IMG/VR virus record: IMGVR_UViG_3300028800_000125
Span: 1 to 51,746 of that record
Length of the DNA: 51,746 nucleotides
DNA from: a virus
Direction: 5' to 3' (one strand)
Below, one piece after another: positions 14,719-22,122 of the stretch. The position numbers and the translations under genes were made by a program. A model generated the notes under the pieces. It made no database searches. It worked only from the letters and a program-made list of their open reading frames with translations, and had not been told where the DNA came from. Every line of letters starts with the position of its first letter. The first letter of the stretch is position 1.

Positions 14719-16422
14719 TTAGTTTGTTAACTGCAACCGCTCCATTCTATCCTCTTCATCTAGTCCCTCTCCCGTCAGGGAGTCGGAGTCATCTGAACTA
14801 GATAAATCATCACTAGTGTCGTCGGCGTTCGCGTGCTCTGATTCGGCCTGTGCCTCTGCTACTTCATCTGCGTCGAGACGCTCGCCAATTTGTTCTACGA
14901 ACGTATCCACGAATTGCTCTTTAGCCGTCACGGCTTTAGAGAGACATTTGATTTTAAGCTCGACACGGATTTTAACTGCGTCCTCGATGGTATTAGCATA
15001 CCAGAGAATCTCTTGGGTAGTTGCGGAGAGCGAAGTTAGGCGATGCCCGCGTCCTAAGGCTTGAACTAGGTCAATAGCACTCCATGTTGGAGGAAGGATT
15101 ATATGGCGAGGTTTCGTCGATTCTCGATCATGGTGAAGGGAAATGCCTACCCCGCCCGACTTCATAGTGAATAACAGGATGTCTCGCTTACCCGTCTGGA
15201 AGTCCCTAACCATTGCCGCGCGAGTCTCTTGATCTTGCCCGCCCATAACTAGGGCAATTCGATTCTCGGCTACTCCGCGACGTTCTATTAGCATACGGCG
15301 AACACAGAGTAGGGTATCTACGAAGTTGGATGCTACGATTACAGCTTTCTTGTCCATGTTAAGAACTACTCGGTCACAGATATGTGGGACACGGAGAATT
15401 TCCGCTCCCTGTTGCATCTTTTGCATCTCTACTAGGAAATGGATAGCTGAGAGTTCATCGCGCGCTTTACGCTTGTTTAGATTCTCAATCAGCTTGGCTA
15501 CGATTTTATCATAGGCGGCTTTCTCTTTCTCGTCTTTGAATAAGATAGAGACGCACTTAGTGTGAGCGGGGAACTTGAACCGGACATTCTTTAGCTCTAC
15601 GATGTACGGAGTCAGTTCTTCGCGAAGCCGTTCAACTGCGCTAGGGGCATAAGCACTAGGTTTTTTCGGGTCTGCTATCCATTTGAGAATACGCCCACTA
15701 GTCTCTGGCGAAGCCGGGACAACGGGGTTATACTTAGTTCTTACCTGAAAGCGTTCTAGTAGAGTAGTCGCATCCTCGCAGCGTTGAAACGGCGTAGCCG
15801 ATGCGAAGATAGATTTAACGAAAGCGGGAATAGCACGAACCACCGCGCTTTGTTGGGATTTTGGATTCTTTAGAACTTGACACTCGTCACACTTAACTAG
15901 CGCGGGGAGCATTTGGGGATTCCAAATAGGCATTGGCCCGGAGGGGAGTTCTACCCAAGTGACATACATCGCGCCGAGACTAGTTTTAATCTCTGAGTAG
16001 CTCATGACGTGGACATAGGGCGTAAGCCCATACTGATTTACAACTAGCATAGTTTGGGATTTAACTGACTTCGGAGTTAGCCAGAGGACGTAGAAGGGGT
16101 TCACAGAACCCTCTGGTTTAGTTAGCAGGTTCTTTTCCAGCATTACGCGCAGCGCCGCACAAGCCATATACATCTTGCCTGTTCCAGTCCCCGCGCGGAG
16201 TAGAACTCCATTTTGTGTCCACTTTTCAGTGAGTATGTCCGCGTCTTTAACTGTGCGGATGTCCTCTACTACTTTATCGCCGACAATCTTCCGCGTAATC
16301 ACTTCCGTGTAACACTCTTTGCGGTCATAAACTGGCGTGGTTAGACGCGAGACTAACTCCGCGCTGGCATCGGATTGCCAGTCGAAAGGGAGGATTTTAG
16401 GGGAGAGAGGAGGGAGGAGCAT
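14719..16422 (-). CDS. Superfamily 2 DNA helicase (SNF2/DEAD-like)
   Basis: 567 residues. Motif I is GTGTGK at about 80, motif II DECQ (a DEAH-type variant) in KCDECQVLKNP, motif III SATP, then FTMKSGGVGISLH and motif VI QALGRGHRLTS with both arginines. This is an ATP-driven DNA or protein-DNA translocase, likely to remodel replication forks. The last 50 residues are very acidic (Asp/Ser/Glu-rich), which may bind basic proteins or mimic DNA. It sits upstream of the sigma-54 activator in the same operon. Confidence 0.88.
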   Translation of the reverse strand: MLLPPLSPKILPFDWQSDASAELVSRLTTPVYDRKECYTEVITRKIVGDKVVEDIRTVKDADILTEKWTQNGVLLRAGTGTGKMYMACAALRVMLEKNLLTKPEGSVNPFYVLWLTPKSVKSQTMLVVNQYGLTPYVHVMSYSEIKTSLGAMYVTWVELPSGPMPIWNPQMLPALVKCDECQVLKNPKSQQSAVVRAIPAFVKSIFASATPFQRCEDATTLLERFQVRTKYNPVVPASPETSGRILKWIADPKKPSAYAPSAVERLREELTPYIVELKNVRFKFPAHTKCVSILFKDEKEKAAYDKIVAKLIENLNKRKARDELSAIHFLVEMQKMQQGAEILRVPHICDRVVLNMDKKAVIVASNFVDTLLCVRRMLIERRGVAENRIALVMGGQDQETRAAMVRDFQTGKRDILLFTMKSGGVGISLHHDRESTKPRHIILPPTWSAIDLVQALGRGHRLTSLSATTQEILWYANTIEDAVKIRVELKIKCLSKAVTAKEQFVDTFVEQIGERLDADEVAEAQAESEHANADDTSDDLSSSDDSDSLTGEGLDEEDRMERLQLTN

Positions 16423-16425
16423 AGG

Positions 16426-16605
16426 TTAATGAAGTACAATAACACTAATCTCTGTCCATCGGCTATACTTGATCACTTCTAGCTCTCGATTGTCTTTAGC
16501 GTAGAAGTAGTGCTCGTCTAAGCCGGATTTATACGAGACTTCTGGATGGATTCTAGTCCACCCATGCGAGAGCAGTAGGGTTTGAATTTCGGGGAGGGAT
16601 TTCAT
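16426..16605 (-). CDS. Small hypothetical protein, 59 residues
   Basis: ATG at 16605 (MKSLPEIQTLLLSHGWTRIHPE) to TAA at 16426, ending four bases before the helicase start. Leader ends ATAAACTATG, the genome's preferred start context. Not recognised. Confidence 0.6.
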   Translation of the reverse strand: MKSLPEIQTLLLSHGWTRIHPEVSYKSGLDEHYFYAKDNRELEVIKYSRWTEISVIVLH

Positions 16606-16645
16606 AGTTTATTGGGTGTTTAGTTTTAAGTTAATTCTCTTTAAT

Positions 16646-16669
16646 CGGCTATCTCGTTAAAGATAACCG
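16646..16669. repeat. Nine-pair hairpin in intergenic gap
   Basis: CGGCTATCT and AGATAACCG pair over nine positions (one G-T on the minus-strand RNA) around a 6-base loop, between the genes ending at 16681 and starting at 16605. No T run follows; an RNA processing or attenuation element is possible. Confidence 0.4.
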
Positions 16670-16680
16670 AGTGAAGGGAA

Positions 16681-16848
16681 CTAGTAACGCTCTACGCAGT
16701 TTTGCTCGAAACTATCGAATGCCTTTCGCCAATTATTCCACCATGCCGCTTGCATAGTGTAATGCGGCTTAGTTCCGAACTCGAAATACATCCGAGTCTT
16801 CTCCGAGAGTGTCGCGTTGTTCCATACCCATCGTGATATTTTCTTCAT
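16681..16848 (-). CDS. Small Trp-rich hypothetical protein, 55 residues
   Basis: ATG at 16848 (MKKISRWVWNNATLSEKTRM) to TAG at 16681. Trp- and Arg-rich, likely helical. Its leader ends GCAAACTATG. Not recognised. The following gap to 16941 (about 90 bases) holds only small hairpins. Confidence 0.6.
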   Translation of the reverse strand: MKKISRWVWNNATLSEKTRMYFEFGTKPHYTMQAAWWNNWRKAFDSFEQNCVERY

Positions 16849-16940
16849 AGTTTGCTTAGTTTAGTCTTGTTTGTTAATGTTTAGTTGCTAGGAAATTGAC
16901 TCTAACCGAGAACCACTTCGTGCCTCGCCTTCGGCTCGAA

Positions 16941-17219
16941 CTAAGCTAATTCTGTTAGCCTGTCTGTTTCGTTAATACTGCCGCCCTTACAATGTATCCA
17001 TGATTTCATGCAATTCATGTAACCTTGTTTATCTTTACAATAAAGTCTAACATCTGAACATTCTGTCGAGCGTAATTTAGTTATTTGTGCTCGGTATGCT
17101 GACATGGCAAACTCTTTCGTGTTAAATTCATGCTCTGTCTCTTCGTCGCTAATACTAGCACATGAAACCACGACCCATTTGATCGGTATCATTTCGCCAT
17201 TTCCACAGTCTCTTTTCAT
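16941..17219 (-). CDS. Small Cys-containing hypothetical protein
   Basis: 92 residues with five Cys spread along the chain and an alpha/beta pattern (IKWVVVSCAS, FAMSAYRAQITKL). No clear metal motif. Leader ends ACAAACTATG. Unknown function. Confidence 0.6.
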   Translation of the reverse strand: MKRDCGNGEMIPIKWVVVSCASISDEETEHEFNTKEFAMSAYRAQITKLRSTECSDVRLYCKDKQGYMNCMKSWIHCKGGSINETDRLTELA

Positions 17220-17232
17220 AGTTTGTATTTGT

Positions 17233-17691
17233 TTAGTTAGTTGGTTGAACCGTCAGAGAAAGTTTAAGCCCGTCGAATATCGTGCTGATTTTCTCCTCGT
17301 TACAGTCTTTTCCGAAGATAACTAGGTTAACTATTTCAGTAGTTAAGCCGGTTTTGACGAAGTGTTTCATGATCGCGGCGCGCTTGGACGCGATTAGATC
17401 CGCGCGTGCGATATCCGCTTGGCGAAGTCGTTCCGATGTCTCTTTTGCCTTGCGGCGCACATTGTCGGTGATCTCCCAGTCTTGGCGTGACCATAGACGG
17501 GAGTAGCCAGTGCGGCAATCAGGGAGTATTTCGGACTTCCAGTTAATCGTATTCGGGGAGTTCTCTAGGTGAACTAGTGAATCAGCATCTTCAATAGAAG
17601 CAAATAGTTCAACTAGACTCGCGGGGATTTCGATATAATCTCGCTCCCGCATGATTAATGGGAGTAGTTTGGATAGTTCAGATTTTAGCAT
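17233..17691 (-). CDS. Helical hypothetical protein under a -24/-12 promoter
   Basis: 152 residues, mostly helical and charged. A Leu-rich N terminus is followed by WSRQDWEITDNVRRKAKETSE, which looks coiled-coil. It is the first gene downstream of the sigma-54-type element at 17738-17755, with a leader of about 37 bases. No recognised domain. Confidence 0.65.
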   Translation of the reverse strand: MLKSELSKLLPLIMRERDYIEIPASLVELFASIEDADSLVHLENSPNTINWKSEILPDCRTGYSRLWSRQDWEITDNVRRKAKETSERLRQADIARADLIASKRAAIMKHFVKTGLTTEIVNLVIFGKDCNEEKISTIFDGLKLSLTVQPTN

Positions 17692-17737
17692 AGTGTATTA
17701 GATTGTGACAGCGGGAAACGCTGGTGAAGCCCTTAGA

Positions 17738-17755
17738 GAGCATTCCCCGTGCCAA
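17738..17755 (-). promoter_or_regulatory. Sigma-54-type promoter element
   Basis: Minus-strand TTGGCACGGGGAATGCTC, with GG and GC 12 apart. Predicted start near 17728, followed by hairpin CAGCG-TTTCC-CGCTG. It nearly repeats the -24/-12 core at 19642 (TGGCATGGGGAATGCT). It lacks the GCTGTCACA box 35 bases upstream; that same 9-mer instead lies downstream at 17714-17706, overlapping the hairpin. It would drive 17233-17691. Confidence 0.65.
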
Positions 17756-17786
17756 GTGAGGTTAGTTGAATGGGGTTTTAGTTAGT

Positions 17787-18053
17787 TTAATTAACAAATA
17801 TCTTTTGCTTGTTAGAGATAAACCAAACTGAACCGGCGTTAGAGTAGCAAGTATTGTAAAGCCGATAAAGCTTGCCATTGAAGCTAATCTTATAAACTGA
17901 CGTTAGCTTTGCTCCATAACCCGAACGTGTCTGTTGTAATCCGCGCTTTTGCCAAGCAAGCGGTGATTCAAGTAAATCACTTATTTCGTTTATATTCAAG
18001 CAAGCATAATCAAGTTCGCCTTTTATAATATCATTTGAAGTGAATAGTTTCAT
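17787..18053 (-). CDS. Small hypothetical protein
   Basis: 88 residues, beta-rich C-terminal half with repeated aromatic residues (KISFNGKLYRLYNTCY). A/T-rich coding. Leader ends TTAACTATG. No family recognised. Confidence 0.6.
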   Translation of the reverse strand: MKLFTSNDIIKGELDYACLNINEISDLLESPLAWQKRGLQQTRSGYGAKLTSVYKISFNGKLYRLYNTCYSNAGSVWFISNKQKIFVN

Positions 18054-18242
18054 AGTTAATTATGTTCTATTAGATGTCTGAACGGCCGGGGCCGAACGGG
18101 TTAGTGAAATACTCCTTCATTGTAGCTGTTGTCTGTTTCGTTATCGTTCATTTGTTTTAAGTCTAACAGTCTAGTTATTGGCTAGGCTGCTAGAGTTAAA
18201 AGACAGTGGTTAGTTACTCTCCACTGTCATTGAACCGACAGG
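18054..18242. other. Intergenic region with terminator
   Basis: 189 bases between two minus-strand genes. It holds the terminator at 18196-18228, a GC-rich palindrome CGGCCCCGGCCG around 18074-18085, and a possible 16-codon ORF from the ATG near 18150 that I cannot support further. Confidence 0.5.
18196..18228 (-). terminator. Intrinsic terminator after gene 18243-18803
   Basis: Minus-strand GACAGTGG, 11-base loop, CCACTGTC, then TTTTA. It ends the first minus-arm transcription unit, which fits the separate promoter at 17755 for the next genes. Confidence 0.7.
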
Positions 18243-18803
18243 TTACTCCGCACTCGCTTCCGCGTCGATCTGCGCATTCAACTCCGCAATTTTCACGGCC
18301 ATAGCTTGCAGCTTCGTGGCGAACTCAACCGGGTTAGCCATATTCGCTGGATTCGCGGCGTACTCTGTCATCTCTTTCGTGAGCCGCTTGGCTTCACTAG
18401 CCTTGCCACTACGCTGGCGCGTGATTTCGTCAATAGTCGAGACGTACGCGCGGAGCGCAGTGAGTTTCTCCGCATCGGTGAGAACTTTCGGAGTCTTGCC
18501 AGTCGCGGGACTAGTGACTTGCAAAGATACCATCGCCTTGTCGAAATCCGCTTGGAAGAACGCCCGGAACGCGTCGAAACCGCGAAAGAACGTTAGCAGA
18601 TTCTTACCCGTAGCAGAGTAGTCTTCTACTTTCTTCACACTCTTATCCGCTTGTACCACTTCGCTAGTCACGAGCAGCTCGCCGAAATCCACCGTATAGA
18701 ACACTTTCCCCGCTCCGCCCTTGCGGCCTAGGGTAGTCTCTTTAGTCACCGGGAGGGTAAACCCCTCGTGAATTACTGTCTCGTTAGTCTTGGTATCATT
18801 CAT
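18243..18803 (-). CDS. First minus-arm gene; probable abundant Ala/Lys-rich protein
   Basis: 186 residues. A short Thr/Glu N terminus is followed by TLGRKGGAGKVFYTVDF, then a long helical part rich in Ala, Lys and Glu. No enzyme motif. It is bounded by its own terminator and preceded by -24/-12-like elements at 18885 and 19149, so it is probably a separate, strongly expressed unit. The RKGGA motif and size resemble 10885-11442. A DNA-binding or host-takeover role is possible but not shown. Confidence 0.7.
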   Translation of the reverse strand: MNDTKTNETVIHEGFTLPVTKETTLGRKGGAGKVFYTVDFGELLVTSEVVQADKSVKKVEDYSATGKNLLTFFRGFDAFRAFFQADFDKAMVSLQVTSPATGKTPKVLTDAEKLTALRAYVSTIDEITRQRSGKASEAKRLTKEMTEYAANPANMANPVEFATKLQAMAVKIAELNAQIDAEASAE

Positions 18804-18867
18804 AGTATTGTGTCTTGTTTTGAGTCGTTTAGTTGTTATCCGGCTTTGTCCGCCGTTGCTCTAACAG

Positions 18868-18885
18868 TAGCTAGTCATATGCCAA
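18868..18885 (-). promoter_or_regulatory. Weak sigma-54-like element upstream of 18243-18803
   Basis: Minus-strand TTGGCATATGACTAGCTA. GG-GC spacing is right, but the -12 element is AGCT rather than TTGC. Predicted start near 18858 is followed at once by hairpin CGGC...GCCG (18841-18855). Listed because position and hairpin match the stronger elements. Confidence 0.4.
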
Positions 18886-18938
18886 CCACTTCACGCTCAA
18901 TTCCACTAGCTTAATACCCTAGAGTGTAAACCAATCCG

Positions 18939-18956
18939 ACGGCACGGGACTTGCTT
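18939..18956 (+). promoter_or_regulatory. Possible sigma-54-like element, plus strand
   Basis: ACGGCACGGGACTTGCTT has GG-GC spacing of 12 and a good TTGC, but C in place of T before GG. It points toward the terminase operon across about 730 non-coding bases. No GCTGTCACA box upstream. Chance is possible. Confidence 0.3.
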
Positions 18957-19001
18957 CACTCCTCTAACACCCTCTAATTGAGCCACTTGCGCGGGATTTC
19001 C

Positions 19002-19036
19002 CGGAGTGTAAAGTTTTCCCTTCATTTTACACTCCG
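19002..19036. promoter_or_regulatory. Palindrome CGGAGTGTAAA...TTTACACTCCG, operator candidate
   Basis: Eleven perfect pairs around 13 bases. A half-site copy AGAGTGTAAA lies at 18921-18930. The pair stands 40-150 bases upstream of the minus-strand element at 18885, a usual distance for enhancer sites of sigma-54 activators. It could equally form an RNA hairpin. Confidence 0.5.
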
Positions 19037-19131
19037 CGCTCTGCGCGACAAAGTGTCCGCTCTTGAGTCATTAGCTGAAATAGGACGACAGTCCGCTAGT
19101 TAGCTTAGCTAGTGTACTAGAATGGGACATA

Positions 19132-19149
19132 TAGCATCCCTCATGCCAG
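19132..19149 (-). promoter_or_regulatory. Sigma-54-type promoter element directed to the minus arm
   Basis: Minus-strand CTGGCATGAGGGATGCTA differs from the plus-strand core at 19642 at only a few spacer positions and shares TGGCATG and ATGCTA. Predicted start near 19122, followed by hairpin CTAG-TGTA-CTAG at 19109-19120. A palindromic operator-like site lies 41-52 bases upstream (19190-19201). Confidence 0.6.
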
Positions 19150-19184
19150 CCACAAAGTGGCTAGGGCTAGTGAGTTACTTAGAA

Positions 19185-19314
19185 TTGACGTGATTCATCA
19201 CACCCTCTGACATTAGCTCTCATCATCATCACACTACTTATCTCACCTACCTCATAGGTGAGGCGACAGGACGTTAGACGGGGGGGGGTACCGGCTTGTG
19301 ATGAATCACGTCAA
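19185..19314. repeat. 18-bp perfect inverted repeat, each arm containing a palindrome
   Basis: Arms 19185-19202 (TTGACGTGATTCATCACA) and 19297-19314 are exact reverse complements. Inside each arm, GTGAT-TC/GA-ATCAC is itself a dyad, as expected for a dimeric regulator site. The dyad centres are 108 bp apart. Between them are hairpin CTCACCT...AGGTGAG (19242-19262) and G9. Whether it works as DNA operators, a looping pair or a cruciform or RNA stem cannot be told from sequence. Confidence 0.75.
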
Positions 19315-19608
19315 TAGCCTCTAACCTACCCGTCTCGATTTCTGGACACTAGCATAGCTAGCGCTTCGCGTGACTCAATAGTAGTGGTTCTTAACTCTAC
19401 TATCACCTAGACTAATGATTAGTTCAACTCGTTCTAACCATTCGATGTTCTAATCTCCACTAACCTAGTCGTGGCTCTAGCCTACCGGCGCCGCCTAGTT
19501 AATTAATCCAGCATAGCTGACCTACCCACCACCCACCAGAAACAGAAGCGCGATTTCGAACTATGGGAGTCTCTCGAAATGATAAATTTGTGGTATTCAA
19601 CTAACCAC

Positions 19609-19659
19609 GCTGTCACATGGGTAGGATAGTGGAGGGGAATATTGGCATGGGGAATGCTA
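19609..19659 (+). promoter_or_regulatory. Composite sigma-54-type promoter of the structural operon
   Basis: GCTGTCACA (19609-19617), exactly 24 bases, then TTGGCATGGGGAATGCTA (19642-19659). The predicted start near 19669 falls in hairpin CTACC-TAAAA-GGTAG just before the ATG at 19674, so the first gene would have an almost absent leader. The 20-30 kb plus arm begins here, so this is the natural late promoter. Confidence 0.75.
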
Positions 19660-19673
19660 CCTAAAAGGTAGTT

Positions 19674-19859
19674 ATGCTAAGTTATTCTAAATTGCAAGAA
19701 CAACTACGACAGGAGGGGTGGAGTGATACAGCTATCGCTATGGTGAATCGCTCCGCCGCAGTGGTGGATTTAGCAAATCAAGTAAAGAATCAAATCAGTG
19801 GAATCTTAGCAGAACCACCAAAGTACAGGTGGAATGGAGAGATTAAGTTACCAGAATGA
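19674..19859 (+). CDS. Small hypothetical protein at the head of the late operon
   Basis: 61 residues, helical first half. The stop overlaps the next gene by four bases (ATGA). The ATG lies about five bases from the predicted transcript start, so either it is nearly leaderless or translation starts at a later ATG (for example the MVNRSAAV start near 19740). Function unknown. Confidence 0.55.
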   Translation: MLSYSKLQEQLRQEGWSDTAIAMVNRSAAVVDLANQVKNQISGILAEPPKYRWNGEIKLPE

Positions 19860-20239
19860 ACGCCACGAATCAACAGATAGTTGAACTCGCGAAGAGGGGA
19901 TTCTCTAGCGAGCAGATCGAGCAGGCTTTAAGCCTAGCTCCGGGCGCAGCTGCGTCTATTCTCTCGAAGGACAATGAAGCGATGAGGGCGGTGGAGAAGA
20001 ATGGTCTGGAGGGCAAGTTTGCGAATCTTCAAGAGGCGGCATTGGAGACGTTGAAGTTCAATCTAAATGATGATAACGGAAGTGTGAGACAGAGGGCGGT
20101 GGAGTTGATTTTGAAGCAAGGTCTGGGATTGATGAAGCCGAAGGTTCAACAGACGACGGTGAATAATAACCTAGTGTTCTTAGTCGAGAGAGCGGCAAAG
20201 GCGAAGTCGATAAGAGAGGCTACGGTGGTGGATGTTTAA
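19856..20239 (+). CDS. Probable terminase small subunit
   Basis: 127 residues. An N-terminal helical segment QQIVELAKRGFSSEQIEQAL has the look of the small-terminase HTH. A central part with ALETLKFNLNDDN and VRQRAVELILKQGL is helical oligomerisation-like. It lies before terL with one small gene between. TerS recognises phage DNA for packaging. Assignment is by fold pattern and position. Confidence 0.65.
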   Translation: MNATNQQIVELAKRGFSSEQIEQALSLAPGAAASILSKDNEAMRAVEKNGLEGKFANLQEAALETLKFNLNDDNGSVRQRAVELILKQGLGLMKPKVQQTTVNNNLVFLVERAAKAKSIREATVVDV

Positions 20240-20435
20240 TAAAGTCATAACTAAACTAGCTCTATGGTGGATAGGAAGAGTTAAGAAAGCTAAAGTGGAT
20301 ACTACGGAAGGGTTTGAGAAGTTTAAGGTTAAGCAGCTTCCCACGTCTGTAGGAGAGGCTAACTTCAAAATTTTTGTTGCTTATGAAGCTGGAAGGGCCA
20401 GACTGTTAAGAGAACAGACTATTGTGGATGCGTAA
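20232..20435 (+). CDS. Small hypothetical protein before terL
   Basis: 67 residues. A hydrophobic-amphipathic N terminus (ITKLALWWIGRV) precedes a basic polar part. The start overlaps the small-terminase stop by eight bases, and TerL begins two bases after. Not recognised. Confidence 0.55.
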   Translation: MFNKVITKLALWWIGRVKKAKVDTTEGFEKFKVKQLPTSVGEANFKIFVAYEAGRARLLREQTIVDA

Positions 20436-20436
20436 T

Positions 20437-22122
20437 ATGAACCCCGCCGATTCAACTCAACTGTCCCTCTCTGACTTGTGGGAGAGTCCGTATGATATGC
20501 TCTTGTTTCTCCAAGATGACTTTCACTCGGAGGTTAACCCGACTAGGTTATACAAGTGGCAGATTCAGTTCATGCTAGACTTTGCTAGCAAGGATTGGAC
20601 TGCACAGGTGCCGTTTAAAGCAGCTGTGAGGGCGGCGAATGGGAGTGGCAAAGATAGATACCTGATCGCAGCGTGTATAGTCTGGTTCTGTGTGAAGTAC
20701 TCGGAGAGTGTGGCGATTGTCACTTCTGCCTCTGGCACCCAGCTAGACCGACAGACTTATACATACATAAAACAACTAGCAGATTTAACGAACACGAAGT
20801 GTGGAGATGGGGTTTGGAAAGTGAACTATAGGCATCTTGAATGCTTAGTCTCTCACTCGACTATAGAGTTGTTTGTCACCGACGAGAGTGGTCGTGCAGA
20901 AGGGTGGCATCCGATTGTCCCCAATGGTAAACTAGCAATATTCACTAGCGAAGCAAAATCAATACCAGATGAAATCTTCACCGCTCTCTCTCGTTGCACT
21001 GGCTTCACTCATAGAGTTGATGTCTCTTCACCGGGACTCCCAATGGGATTCTTCTTTAACACTTGCTCAAGTGCAATCAATCGTAAAACAATACATTCAG
21101 TTAGCGAAGCACTTGAGAGAGGAAGTTGGGTCGAATACCACGTTACTGCCTATGACTGTACTCACTTGTCAGATGGTACCTATATCGAGGAACTAAAACG
21201 AAGTATGCCCGGCGGGGAGAGTGGAGCAGCGTTCAAGTCTTGCGTTCTTGCTGAGTTTGGTACGACTGACGAGATGACGGTTATACCATATCAGCATATT
21301 TGGAAGTGTGTGAATCGGTCGGGTTCGACAGTAGGATGGCTCTCTGAACCAACTAATACCGGCGGTCTCGACCTATCAGCCGGTGGAGACGAGACAGTAC
21401 TCTCAGTTAGGAATGGAAATAAGTTACTCAAAGTAATCGGCTTTCGCTTTAACAACACACAAGATACAGTTAATTTTTTAGTGGAGGAATTTAAGAAATA
21501 TGAACTCGACAGACCAAACAGTTTCATTTACGCTGACGCGGGTGGTCTTGGCAAGCCCATTATCGACCAACTGCGAAGCAAGGGATGGACGAATATACGA
21601 TATGTACTCAATCAAGCTAAGGCGTATAATGATAGAGTGTATCTCAATAGAGGCGCAGAGATGTGGTTTAAATTTGGAAAACTTCTTGAAACAGGTGAAA
21701 TCTGGTTGGCTAATGACGATAGGCTTATTCGTCAACTGGCTACTAGATACTACAAGATCACCGAAGGAAATAAACATAAACTTGAATCCAAACTTCAAGC
21801 ACGTGCGGCTGGAAGACCCAGTCCTGATAGAGGCGACTCCGTTGTGTTATGTTTCAGTAATTACAAGTCCAAACTCGAAGTAGATGATTCAGGGATAGTA
21901 AAGGAATGGAGTGAAGAGGAACTCGACGCAGCGAAGGGGAAAGAGGTAGAGATTGAAGTTCAACGATTCGATCTACGCAAGTGGTCGTCGGACTCGTATG
22001 ATGAGGATAGGACTAGAGGGTATGCCAAGACCTGTGCAAGTAGAGATTTCAAACGGCTCAAAGAGCAAGTTAAGCGGTTAAATATTAACAATCAAAATAA
22101 GAAAGAGTTGGTGATAACATGA
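20437..22122 (+). CDS. terL: Terminase large subunit
   Basis: 561 residues from the ATG at 20437; the TTG at 20422 would extend into the previous gene. The packaging ATPase shows Walker A AANGSGKD, a beta strand ending SEAKSIPDE that occupies the Walker B and coupling position, and SPGLPMG. The RNase H-like nuclease has Asp in GLDLSAGGDE, YADAGG and a final RGDS. It cleaves and pumps DNA into the prohead through the portal. The last codons overlap the zinc-ribbon gene as ATGA. Confidence 0.9.
   Translation: MNPADSTQLSLSDLWESPYDMLLFLQDDFHSEVNPTRLYKWQIQFMLDFASKDWTAQVPFKAAVRAANGSGKDRYLIAACIVWFCVKYSESVAIVTSASGTQLDRQTYTYIKQLADLTNTKCGDGVWKVNYRHLECLVSHSTIELFVTDESGRAEGWHPIVPNGKLAIFTSEAKSIPDEIFTALSRCTGFTHRVDVSSPGLPMGFFFNTCSSAINRKTIHSVSEALERGSWVEYHVTAYDCTHLSDGTYIEELKRSMPGGESGAAFKSCVLAEFGTTDEMTVIPYQHIWKCVNRSGSTVGWLSEPTNTGGLDLSAGGDETVLSVRNGNKLLKVIGFRFNNTQDTVNFLVEEFKKYELDRPNSFIYADAGGLGKPIIDQLRSKGWTNIRYVLNQAKAYNDRVYLNRGAEMWFKFGKLLETGEIWLANDDRLIRQLATRYYKITEGNKHKLESKLQARAAGRPSPDRGDSVVLCFSNYKSKLEVDDSGIVKEWSEEELDAAKGKEVEIEVQRFDLRKWSSDSYDEDRTRGYAKTCASRDFKRLKEQVKRLNINNQNKKELVIT

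Larger units (their letters stand above)
18804..19673. other. Divergent regulatory region between the two genome arms
   Basis: 870 bases without a credible gene, the only divergent point in the genome. It holds sigma-54-type elements on both strands, the palindrome 19002-19036, the paired operator-like repeats 19185-19202 and 19297-19314, a 9-G run at 19280-19288, and many short hairpins (for example 19109-19120 and 19242-19262). It is the obvious place for early-late switching and possibly for an origin of replication; no A/T-rich unwinding element or iteron array is clear. Confidence 0.75.

Noticed and set aside
19540-19605. Short upstream ORF (13 codons) before the late promoter
   Set aside because: It overlaps the GCTGTCACA region, has no leader match and is too short to judge.
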